Shown piece by piece: positions 52,357-59,710 of a stretch of DNA of 64,000 nt. A program made the translations under genes and the position numbers. The DNA comes from Flavobacteriaceae bacterium CP2B (GTDB taxonomy: Bacteria; Bacteroidota; Bacteroidia; Flavobacteriales; Flavobacteriaceae), in the NCBI GenBank assembly GCA_001683825.1, contig LXTR01000059.1:1-64000 (forward strand). Reading direction: 5' to 3'. Within the stretch, counting starts at the first letter, position 1; each line of letters opens with the position of its first letter. The notes below the pieces were generated by a model. That model searched no databases, was not told the origin of the DNA, and worked only from the letters and a program-made list of their open reading frames with translations.

Positions 52357-52953
52357 TTAATTTATTTCTTTCAAGAGCCTGGATAAAGTCTCCGGCCTTA
52401 TGGCCAAATAGGACGCTAAATGTTTTCGTGGGATTCGCCCGGCAACTTGGGGTTTCATGTTTTCCATATAGTAGGTCAACCTTTTTTGGGCATTGGGAAT
52501 TCTTGCCAAATAAACCCTGCGTTCGGCAAGGATGTAATATTCTTCCAGCAGTATACGGTTTATGTGCCGCATTTCCGGAAAGTTATTTAAGCAATACTTG
52601 TAGTCTTCATATTCCATGTAATCACAATGGGTTTCTTCCAGGCTTTGTATGTTTTCTTGGCAAGGTTCATTTCTAAAAAAACCGGTAATGGAGGTGAATA
52701 CCTCATTTTCGGTGTCCACCCAAGTTGTTAATTCTATTCCGTCGCTTACAAAATACCCGCGGACCATCCCTTTTTTAATAAGATAAAGACGATTGCAAAT
52801 TTCTCCGGCTTTGCTGATGTGTTGGTTTTTCTCGAAGGAACAACTCTTGATATGCTGAACTAGATATTTTTTTAGACTGGGGCTTAAGGGATAGATTGAG
52901 TTGAGAAAAAAAATGATAAATAGATTTTTTTCTGTATTCTTTTTGGGCAACAT
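52357..52953 (-). CDS. Crp/Fnr-family transcriptional regulator
   Basis: 198 residues. Cyclic-nucleotide-binding-like domain (about 25-140): FEKNQHISKAGEICNRLYLIKKGMVRGYF, TTWVDTENEVFTSITGFF. C-terminal winged helix: YMENMKPQVAGRIPRKHLASYLAIRPETLSRLLKEI, the Crp-type HTH. It lacks the Arg-rich cAMP pocket (no RxAx) and FNR-type Cys cluster, as in most Bacteroidota one-component regulators of this length. It is co-oriented with and upstream of the adhesin operon and may regulate it; there is no direct evidence. It is followed by 467 nt without genes. Confidence 0.93.
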   Translation of the reverse strand: MLPKKNTEKNLFIIFFLNSIYPLSPSLKKYLVQHIKSCSFEKNQHISKAGEICNRLYLIKKGMVRGYFVSDGIELTTWVDTENEVFTSITGFFRNEPCQENIQSLEETHCDYMEYEDYKYCLNNFPEMRHINRILLEEYYILAERRVYLARIPNAQKRLTYYMENMKPQVAGRIPRKHLASYLAIRPETLSRLLKEIN

Positions 52954-53190
52954 GTAACAGATTAGTTAGGTTTTTGTTTGGTTCCCAAAAATACGACTTG
53001 TACCATTCCAAACCCTTCCAGATTTGTGATTTTTATAAAGAATCAAATTGTAAATACACGTGGCATTGTTAGCCTTAAATCCTTTTTCTTTGCCAAAAAA
53101 GGCAACTTTTTCTCTAGCCTGTTGATACCCAATCTTTAGGACAGTTTTCCTTCAAATTCAGATACATATTCATGTTGCTTTTTTAAATAT

Positions 53191-53289
53191 TTAAGCGGGT
53201 ATTTCATAAGCTATAGACCGGTGTCTCCTCCTGTGATTGTAATAGTCGAAGTACTCAGCCAATAGCAAGTAAAGATCCATGTGGAAGAG
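53191..53289 (-). pseudogene. C-terminal tail of an IS3-family-type transposase
   Basis: 33 codons, ending at the stop TAA: LFHMDLYLLLAEYFDYYNHR, then RRHRSIAYEIPA. This is the rve integrase end ("EYFDYYNxxRxHxSL.Y.xP") of OrfB transposases. Its 5' side is joined directly to the right 143-bp repeat at 53290, showing an old recombination or truncation there. Confidence 0.8.
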
Positions 53290-53432
53290 GCATATGTTTA
53301 GAGCCACTAAAAACGGACATTTTGAACCATCCTGTTTTTTGATTTAAAGGATGATTTTTCAATCACTTAATTGTGTTTGTAACATGCTTAATTTTTCCCG
53401 GAGAAGGTGGTATACTAGGTCCGGTGTATCCA
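53290..53432. repeat. 143-bp direct repeat, right copy
   Basis: Matches 45756-45898 at 141 of 143 positions (differences near CGGCG/CGGAG and GTGTG/GTGTA). It lies between a transposase tail and the 185-bp tandem repeats, so this copy marks a junction at the end of the AT-rich accessory region. Confidence 0.9.
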
Positions 53433-53463
53433 GTATGTATACAAATGGTGGGAATTTCCGGAT

Positions 53464-53945
53464 GTTTGTAACCCGGGGTTCTCTAAACCCCGCCCCGGGT
53501 ATAAGTTCGTTGTATTGCCTGTAAAAATCATGCAGGGAAGAGGGAAAAACAGGCCGAAACAGTAGGAGGTGTACAGGGGCTAAAAGCGGTTCTGTCTCCC
53601 TCTGGGTGATAGCCCGTTCGAGTATCCGGATGGCGGGAACTTTGCCTTGTTTGTAACCCGGGGTTCTCTAAACCCCGCCCCGGGTATAAGTTCGTTGTAT
53701 TGCCTGTAAAAATCATGCAGGGAAGAGGGAAAAACAGGCCGAAACCGTGGGAGGTGTACAGGGGCTAAAAGCGGTTCTGTCTCCCTCTGGGTGATAGCCC
53801 GTGCGAGTACCCGGATGGTGGGGACTTTGCCTTGTTTGTGCCCCGGGGTTCTCTAAACCCCGCCCCGGTAATAAGTTAGCTGTATTGTCTGTAACTTAAC
53901 TGCAGGGAAGTGGGAAAAAGCTGAAAGCCCTGGTAGGTTGCCCAG
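53464..53945. repeat. 185-bp tandem repeats, 2.6 copies, with hairpin at each start
   Basis: Units start at 53464, 53649 and 53834, exactly 185 bp apart; the third is partial and diverged. Each begins GTTTGT(A/G) and then a hairpin with arms ACCCGGGG / CCCCGGGT and an inner GGGGTT / AACCCC. Each contains GCCTGTAAAA...ACAGGC. A diverged half unit lies at about 55152-55216 (CCCGGGCTTAAGTTACCTGC, then GCCTGTAAAAAAATGCGGGGAA). The frames through it change with each unit, so it is noncoding. Dispersed structured repeat of unknown family. Confidence 0.85.
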
Positions 53946-53974
53946 TGGCGCGGGTTGGAAACCATGACGGTTTC

Positions 53975-54379
53975 CTAATTGGATCCATGGGCTTTTTGCA
54001 CAGGACGCACCTTAAAATACCAGTAGCCTAAGGCAACGAGTACAAACTCAAAGGCAATCAACCAGAAATCTGCCGAGCCAAAAAAACTGGCATAACTGCC
54101 ACCGTAGGGAATCATCAAAAAAGGGACGGTGATCAGGGCGTCCAAAGTGGCACTGGCCAACAGCAGCAACAAACCGAGTTTTATTCCGTGGGTGGACTTT
54201 GCTTTGCGGTAATACAACCAGGCCCCCAACCAAACCAGTGGAGGAACCACCAGGGCCAACCCGATATTGGCCTGTAAATAGCGATTTTCCATGAACGGCA
54301 CCTCATACAGGGCCGTAAAGGCAGATACTCCAAGGATCCAAACCAGGATTCCGATAGCCAATGCTCTTACTGTTTTCAT
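53975..54379 (-). CDS. DUF5367-family four-helix membrane protein
   Basis: 134 residues and four predicted helices: MKTVRALAIGILVWILGVSA, LQANIGLALVVPPLVWLGAW, GIKLGLLLLLASATLDALIT, DFWLIAFEFVLVALGYWYF. The pattern (VWILGVSAF, tyrosine/lysine in the loops, GLxLLLxSAxLDALIT) fits DUF5367, integral membrane proteins of unknown function. Isolated gene in the repeat-rich zone. Confidence 0.85.
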   Translation of the reverse strand: MKTVRALAIGILVWILGVSAFTALYEVPFMENRYLQANIGLALVVPPLVWLGAWLYYRKAKSTHGIKLGLLLLLASATLDALITVPFLMIPYGGSYASFFGSADFWLIAFEFVLVALGYWYFKVRPVQKAHGSN

Positions 54380-54677
54380 TTTTCCTGTTTTTTTGATTAC
54401 AGGACAAAGCTAGCGGGAAGGCAGGGCCTTGATTTATTCTAAATGGAGAAAGATTTGTTTGAAAAGGAGTGCGCCCGGTCTGGCCGGGTATGTAATCCGC
54501 GTACCCAGGCGCATTACCCTACCCACTGAATCCCCAAATGCGTATCTTTACCGCATACCAATTGGATGCTCTTTGCGCCATGCTAGCCTTAGGGAATCCG
54601 TTATTGCCGGAAGCTCGGCCATAAAATGCAGCAACCAATGTACACAAAGACCATCCATCCCTAGTACAGTGAATAAA
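54380..54677. other. 298-nt stretch with no supported gene
   Basis: Upstream of the DUF5367 gene and the membrane-protein pseudogene. Frames on both strands are chance-like. Contains a possible GC-rich inverted repeat (GCGCCCGGTCTGGCCGGGT) of unknown role. Confidence 0.35.
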
Positions 54678-55079
54678 ATGAGGAAGTTTGCCATAACATT
54701 TGCTATCCTGCTTTATGCCATTGCAGTCCCTGTTTTGGAAATCAACAGCACCCATGTTTTTAATCCGGACTGAACACCCCATGTCAGGATTCATGAGGTA
54801 TGGCAGTTAATCACCAATACGGGCATTGGCATGTTGTGCCTGTGGCTGGTATGGGTACAAAAGGAGACAAAGATCAGCGCAATTCTGAGTTAGCTGGTTA
54901 CCGGAGGTTTTTTGCTTGCCTTCCTGTTAAAGGACTTCTACGGCGGTTCCATGAAGTATTTGGATGGCAGTGAAAAAACGCTGCTGGGGATCAATATCGG
55001 AATTGCAGGGTTCGGGATGGCATTTCTACTAGTCTTCATTGCGTTGTTCATGAATACCAGACCACCAAAGGTCCCCTGA
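54678..55079 (+). pseudogene. Four-helix membrane protein with two nonsense codons
   Basis: 133 codons from ATG (54678) to TGA (55077-55079) in one unbroken frame except for TGA at codon 32 (54771-54773) and TAG at codon 72 (54891-54893). The intervening segments read MRKFAITFAILLYAIAVPVLE, HVRIHEVWQLITNTGIGMLC, VTGGFLLAFLLKDFYGG, INIGIAGFGMAFLLVFIALF, clearly one small membrane protein. Both stops sit where Trp would fit (FNPD[W]TPH, ILS[W]LVTGG), one base away from TGG. I do not recognise the family. Confidence 0.8.
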
Positions 55080-55330
55080 AAGTTTTTATGGCGCAGTTGC
55101 TGGGAATGCCCTGGAAGGAGCGAATTTCCAAATGTTTGCGTTACTGGATCCCCCCCCCGGGCTTAAGTTACCTGCATTGCCTGTAAAAAAATGCGGGGAA
55201 GGGGGAAAGACGGGATGACACCTTACGGGGCGTACCGGGACTCCGGGGGTTCTACCAGACCGTGGTCGTTACAACAAGATCACACAGTTTCATAAGTCTG
55301 CGGGATCAGGTTGACCGGGCACTTTTCTCG

Positions 55331-55513
55331 TTAAACCCAACCCTTTCTTCTGGCAAAACCCAAAATTGCCATGACAGCGACACCCATGGCCACCCCCAGG
55401 GCGATATACAAAGCAATATCATCTGTGGTAGCACCGTAGGCCGCTCCGAAAGCCCCTCCAAAGGCAGCTCCCATTACAATGGATTTTTCTTGTTGATTTC
55501 TTTTTTCGGACAT
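55331..55513 (-). CDS. Small glycine-zipper membrane protein
   Basis: 60 residues: a polar start MSEKRNQQEK, a Gly/Ala-rich helix (SIVMGAAFGGAFGAAYGATTDD) and a second helix (IALYIALGVAMGVAVMAILGF) with a basic end ARRKGWV. The GxxxG repeats suggest helix packing or oligomerisation. Function unknown. No family named. Confidence 0.75.
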   Translation of the reverse strand: MSEKRNQQEKSIVMGAAFGGAFGAAYGATTDDIALYIALGVAMGVAVMAILGFARRKGWV

Positions 55514-55677
55514 TTGTATGTTTGTTTATATGGGGTTAGTGGCCTACATCATTGGATTATTACACCCCAGTTTAGTTTTTTTGTCACCACCAACGAGATG
55601 GCACGGAATGGCCAATCAGCATTATTTGGCGTTTATGTGCCACCCGCATATATCCGTATCCGTGCCATCTGCTGAAA

Positions 55678-56361
55678 TCAGCGATATAAAGCGCCTTCGG
55701 AAGGCTTTTCTTCAAATTCCCTGATTTGTCTCAGGAACCCCAGGGCCTCATCTACCTGGCTGCCGCTACCCTGCAACCACCAGATCAACCATTTTTTATG
55801 GAGGTTTCTCGCCCTCAAAGCACGCGTCATCCCGATTGCGGCCAACAGTAACAAGGCCGTAATACAGGCATATACATAGAACATTTCATAGGGGAGGCTG
55901 GCCCAAAGGTCCACTCCGAACAACGCTTGAAAAACAATCGTCAGAAAGGCCGGAAAAAAAGGCAACATCCAGACACCTATCCCCAGGTTGTCCACCACGG
56001 CCATCTTCACGTTGGAAAGGTCTTTCTGTAGCTTAAGCACCGATGCGCCATAGTCAATTTCCAATATCAGTTTTAATTGCCTGATTGAAGAAAGCACAAG
56101 CAGGAACGAAAACAGACCCAGTACCATTCCCGAAAGTGCCGAGTACCATACCCCCCAATGTAGGACGGCAAAATACAACCCATATGATTGGATTAGTAAG
56201 AAAAATACCAGGGTACTGACTGGAAGATAGCGTAGTTTCTTAAGGGCAGATTTGGCCTTTTCCAGCCTGATTTCCTTAAGGATCCCAAGGTTCAATTTCG
56301 TGCTCGCCTCCAGGGCAGCCTCATGCTTTTTCCAAAGCTGGTCAATGGTTGTTTTATCCAT
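55678..56361 (-). CDS. Four-helix membrane protein paired with a broken ECF sigma gene
   Basis: 227 residues. A cytoplasmic N-terminus MDKTTIDQLWKKHEAALEAS, then four helices (about 48-66 TLVFFLLIQSYGLYF, 75-93 ALSGMVLGLFSFLLVL, 130-155, 162-180 YVYACITALLLLAAIGM) and a charged C-terminal end. Its ATG overlaps the stop of the sigma gene (56354-56356), the layout of sigma/anti-sigma operons in Bacteroidota. The N-terminal helix does not match known anti-sigma ZAS motifs. It appears intact while its sigma partner is broken. Confidence 0.8.
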   Translation of the reverse strand: MDKTTIDQLWKKHEAALEASTKLNLGILKEIRLEKAKSALKKLRYLPVSTLVFFLLIQSYGLYFAVLHWGVWYSALSGMVLGLFSFLLVLSSIRQLKLILEIDYGASVLKLQKDLSNVKMAVVDNLGIGVWMLPFFPAFLTIVFQALFGVDLWASLPYEMFYVYACITALLLLAAIGMTRALRARNLHKKWLIWWLQGSGSQVDEALGFLRQIREFEEKPSEGALYR

Positions 56362-56856
56362 GGTTATAATTTTTGAATGATTGTTTTAATTGTTTCTTGA
56401 TCCGGCCTATTTTGGTTCCCATATTGCTGGCGCTAATGCCCATGGCCTCCGCGATTTGCGCGTGGCTGTTGCCATCCAGGTACACAATCAGGATTCCCCG
56501 GTTCAACGGGGGCATTTTTGCAATGAATGCACGGAGCCGCCGGAGATCTTCGTTACCTTCACCTTCCTATTGATCCACTACATGGATTGGTTTTTCGGGC
56601 ATCGGGAGGAAATGTTTTTTCCGGGTCATATGTTTACGGTAATAAGAGATAGACACGTTCAGGGCAACCCTGTACATCCAGGTGGTCACTTTGACCTTGT
56701 GGTCAACATTCCCATAGCTTTTTAGGAGTTGCAGCATAATTTCCTGTATCAGGTCCTCTTGCTCCTGGGCCTGTGAACCAAATCGTTGGCAACCTTATAG
56801 ATGAGTGCTTTATGCCGGTTGATAAGTTCAATAATTTCCGCTCTTTTTCCCATCAT
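56354..56856 (-). pseudogene. ECF sigma factor (sigma-70 family), frameshifted and with a nonsense codon
   Basis: The reading starts MMGKRAEIIELINRHKALIYKVAND; a one-base indel near 56780 shifts the frame, after which EDLIQEIMLQLLKSYGNVD, VTTWMYRVALNVSISYYRK and an HTH GNSHAQIAEAMGISASNMGTKIGRIKKQLKQ follow. A TAG at about 56567-56569 (VVDQ*EGEGNEDL) adds a second break. Region 2 and region 4 are otherwise clear. The true gene would be about 165 residues. The stop overlaps the next gene's ATG by 8 nt. Confidence 0.85.
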
Positions 56857-57474
56857 TCGAAGCTTCTCTCAATTTGCCGGGATATACGCAGGGTCGCCCG
56901 TTTTTGTCCCTTGCCAACAACTCCCTTTATATTCCTCATACTAAATATACTGAGGAAACCAAACCCCATCGGTAGAAACCGGGATACGGCTGTCCGGGCC
57001 TTCCAAATGTTTTGATTTTCTGTATGCAACTGGCGCATTCCGATGCTTTCTTTGTTGTATTAATCGCACAAGGACTATCAAAATCACACTTCTGAGGGGT
57101 TTTTTTAATTTGGACTACTTTTTCGCCGCAAAGAACGCCCCATGCAGGTAACAGGTATGGTATAGCCACGGTAGACGTTTTGAACTACGGATACATCGGG
57201 TTACCCGCGAGAAATGCACAGCACAACCATCAAAGCGCAAAACAGCAGCAGGGGGTGTGCCGGTTGGGGACAAAGACCGTTGATAAACCGGATCAGGTAA
57301 TTGGATGCTTCGCGAGGATGTGGAAGACCCCGCGATCGGAGAGTGTATTTGAGGTAAAAATGAACAGGCCCTGATATTTTCCGGGGACTTTTAAAACGTA
57401 CGAAATACATTTCTTAACTTAGACGGGAATTTCCGGGGACTTTCATAGCAGTCGGGTTAAGTTAAATAACTGGC
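56857..57474. other. 618-nt stretch with a repeat ahead of the NUDIX gene
   Basis: No gene supported. A frame with the sequence CISRG/LLLFCALMVV pattern (57201-57410) looks like a chance or repeat-derived frame. The direct repeat TTTCCGGGGACTTT occurs at 57378-57391 and 57430-57443, 52 nt apart and just ahead of the NUDIX gene. Confidence 0.5.
57378..57443 (+). promoter_or_regulatory. Direct repeat ahead of the NUDIX regulator
   Basis: Two identical 14-mers, TTTCCGGGGACTTT, 52 nt apart start to start (57378 and 57430), the second ending 31 nt before the ATG. Possible operator pair for autoregulation, or a duplicated promoter part. TTCTTAACTT lies between them. Confidence 0.45.
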
Positions 57475-58170
57475 ATGGAAAAAAGGGACTATTATTCCTG
57501 CAATGACAAAATGTATGTGGCGACCGATTGTATTGTTTTCGGGTTTTCCGCGGATGAATTAAAACTCCTGATCTTCCAACGGAGGGTGGAACCCCATAAG
57601 GGGCAGTGGTCGCTTATCGGGAGTTTTGTAAAACTGGAAGAAGATGTGGACAGCGCGGCACAACGGGTGCTTTCTGAGATTACCGGCCTGGATAACGTCT
57701 ATTTCGACCAGCTGAAAACCTATGGAGCTGCGGAAAGGGACCCGGGCTATCGCTGCATTTCGGTAGGCCAGTACGCGCTTATCCGGATTGATGAATACGA
57801 CCGGGAGTTGGTTGAAAAACACGGGGCCTTTTGGTATAAACTGGACGAACTGCCCCCCCTCTGCCTGGATCACGACCAAATGGTGCGCGACGCCCTGAAG
57901 GAACTGAGGCGGAAGGCGCGCTACCAACCCATAGGATTTGAGCTCTTGCCTGAAAAATTTACCTTACCCCAATTGATCAGCCTCTATGAGGCCATTTATC
58001 AGAAACCCCTGGATTCCCGGAATTTCCGCAAGAAAATTTTATCCCTGAACGTACTTATCAAGCTGGACGAGAAAGACAAATCCAACTCAAAAAAAGGGGC
58101 CTTCCTCTACGAGTTCAACCATGCCAATTACAAAGCGCTGCTGGAATCGGGCTATAACTTTGTGCTGTGA
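57475..58170 (+). CDS. NUDIX-domain transcriptional regulator (NrtR/AraR type)
   Basis: 231 residues. N-terminal NUDIX-like domain: YVATDCIVFGFSADELKLLIFQRR, KGQWSLIGSFVKLEEDVDSAAQRVLSEITGL, which retains the fold but has the box as GSFVKLEEDVDSAAQRVLSEITG, lacking the full GX5EX7REUXEEXGU catalytic set. The C-terminal winged helix is FTLPQLISLYEAIYQKPLDSRNFRKKIL, the HTH of NrtR/AraR regulators. In Bacteroidota these control sugar or NAD genes. Neighbours (nhaD, sugar-acid operon) do not fix the target, though the sugar-acid operon about 1.5-6 kb away is a candidate. Confidence 0.9.
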   Translation: MEKRDYYSCNDKMYVATDCIVFGFSADELKLLIFQRRVEPHKGQWSLIGSFVKLEEDVDSAAQRVLSEITGLDNVYFDQLKTYGAAERDPGYRCISVGQYALIRIDEYDRELVEKHGAFWYKLDELPPLCLDHDQMVRDALKELRRKARYQPIGFELLPEKFTLPQLISLYEAIYQKPLDSRNFRKKILSLNVLIKLDEKDKSNSKKGAFLYEFNHANYKALLESGYNFVL

Positions 58171-58397
58171 CCGTTAGCTCTGGGGCCCGCGCCTTTGGTG
58201 TGGGCAGCCCTATAAGGCCATGGGCGCATACCGGGCCCTCTACAACCCTTCAACAGTTCCCCACCTTTCTATGGAAAACGGGCGATAAAAAGGTGGCTAC
58301 AGGATACCGGAATCCCCCTTTGGAGGATGCCAAAAAAACGCTTCGGCACCGACTATTTTTTTTCCTACTTTAGATTCGCGTAGCAGATACCGGACCT

Positions 58398-59705
58398 ATG
58401 TACCTTCTGATCCCCACCGTTTTTATCCTGGGTTACTTTTTTATAGCCACCGAACATTCCATCCATATCAATAAGGCGGCCACGGCACTGCTCACAGGGA
58501 CCCTCTGCTGGGTACTGTTCATCATGGGCCGCGAAAGTGTACTCCCTGCCATGCCTGCAGCAGAATCCCTGCATTTCATTGTAGAGGAGTTGCGGGAACA
58601 CCTGGGCGAGATATCGGAAATCCTGTTTTTCCTCCTGGGGGCCATGACCATTGTAGAGATCATTGACGCCCATGAAGGCTTCTCGGTTATTACCCGGAAA
58701 ATACGCACCGCCAGGAGGGTGCCACTCCTCTGGATCCTGGGGGTAATTACTTTTTTTCTTTCTTCGGTACTCGATAACCTTACCACGGCCATTGTGATGG
58801 CAGCCTTGCTGCGCAAATTGGTGAGTGATAAAAAAGATATCTGGTTGTTCGCGGGCATGCTGGTGATTGCCGCCAATGCCGGCGGCGCCTGGTCGCCCAT
58901 AGGAGACGTCACCACCATCATGTTGTGGATCGGCGGTCAGATCACGGCACTCAACATTATCAAGGCGGTCTTCCTCCCCAGTATCGCCTGCCTGCTGGTT
59001 CCGCTGCTAATCGTTTCTTTCAGGCTCAAGGGGAGCATCCAAAGGCCGCGCGAAAGCAAGCCCGAAGAGGAAGATCCCTTTCGTATAACACCAGCAGAAA
59101 AAAACATCGTCTTTTTTTCCGGTATCGGCGCCCTGCTCTTCGTGCCGGTCTTTAAAACCGTGACCCACCTTCCTCCTTTTATGGGGATCTTGTTTGGGTT
59201 GAGCGTGATATGGATCATAACCGAGTTTATCCATCGCAGCAAACCCAGGAAGCAAAGGAAGGCCCTTTCTATAGCAGGGGTGCTGCAACGCATAGACACC
59301 CCAAGCGTCCTTTTCTTCCTGGGCATCCTCATTGCCGTAGCGGCATTGCAATCTGCCGGCCACCTCAATGGCATGGCACAGCTCCTGGATGAGAATTTCA
59401 AGAGCATGTATGTGGTGAATACGCTGGTGGGGGCCGCCTCGGCCATTGTGGACAACGTCCCCCTGGTAGCCGGGGCCATGGGAATGTACCCAATGGAGGT
59501 TTACCCGGTAGATCATCCTTTCTGGGAATTGCTGGCCTATTGCGCGGGTACGGGTGGAAGCATGCTCATCATCGGGTCTGCCGCGGGGGTAGCCATCATG
59601 GGGATCCTGAAAATTGATTTCTTCTGGTACCTCAAAAATGTAACCCTGCTGGCCCTCTTTGGCTATATCGCGGGGATCCTGGTGTATGTTCTACAGCATG
59701 GCTAA
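58398..59705 (+). CDS. nhaD: NhaD-type Na+/H+ antiporter
   Basis: 435 residues, about 12 transmembrane helices. Conserved stretches: FIATEHSIHINKAATALLTG, LFFLLGAMTIVEIIDAHEGF, SSVLDNLTTAIVMAALL, AANAGGAWSPIGDVTTIMLW (the substrate-site region with Asp), FFLGILIAVAALQSAG, ASAIVDNVPLVAGAMGM, GTGGSMLIIGSAAGVAIMG. The family exchanges sodium for protons in marine and alkaliphilic bacteria. It ends 5 nt from the convergent end of the dehydrogenase gene. The start MYLLIPTVFILGYFF is right after an AT-rich leader. Confidence 0.95.
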   Translation: MYLLIPTVFILGYFFIATEHSIHINKAATALLTGTLCWVLFIMGRESVLPAMPAAESLHFIVEELREHLGEISEILFFLLGAMTIVEIIDAHEGFSVITRKIRTARRVPLLWILGVITFFLSSVLDNLTTAIVMAALLRKLVSDKKDIWLFAGMLVIAANAGGAWSPIGDVTTIMLWIGGQITALNIIKAVFLPSIACLLVPLLIVSFRLKGSIQRPRESKPEEEDPFRITPAEKNIVFFSGIGALLFVPVFKTVTHLPPFMGILFGLSVIWIITEFIHRSKPRKQRKALSIAGVLQRIDTPSVLFFLGILIAVAALQSAGHLNGMAQLLDENFKSMYVVNTLVGAASAIVDNVPLVAGAMGMYPMEVYPVDHPFWELLAYCAGTGGSMLIIGSAAGVAIMGILKIDFFWYLKNVTLLALFGYIAGILVYVLQHG

Positions 59706-59710
59706 CCCTG

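Noticed and set aside
53464-53945. CRISPR array
   Set aside because: The tandem unit is 185 bp with no short identical repeat plus variable spacer structure and no cas genes nearby.
54429-54773. Plus-strand frame covering the region before the membrane pseudogene
   Set aside because: Its end coincides with the pseudogene's first nonsense codon; the upstream part has no coding features.
57201-57410. Minus-strand 69-codon frame ahead of the NUDIX gene
   Set aside because: Looks like a chance or repeat-derived frame, with no start context, and lies over the duplicated 14-mer region.
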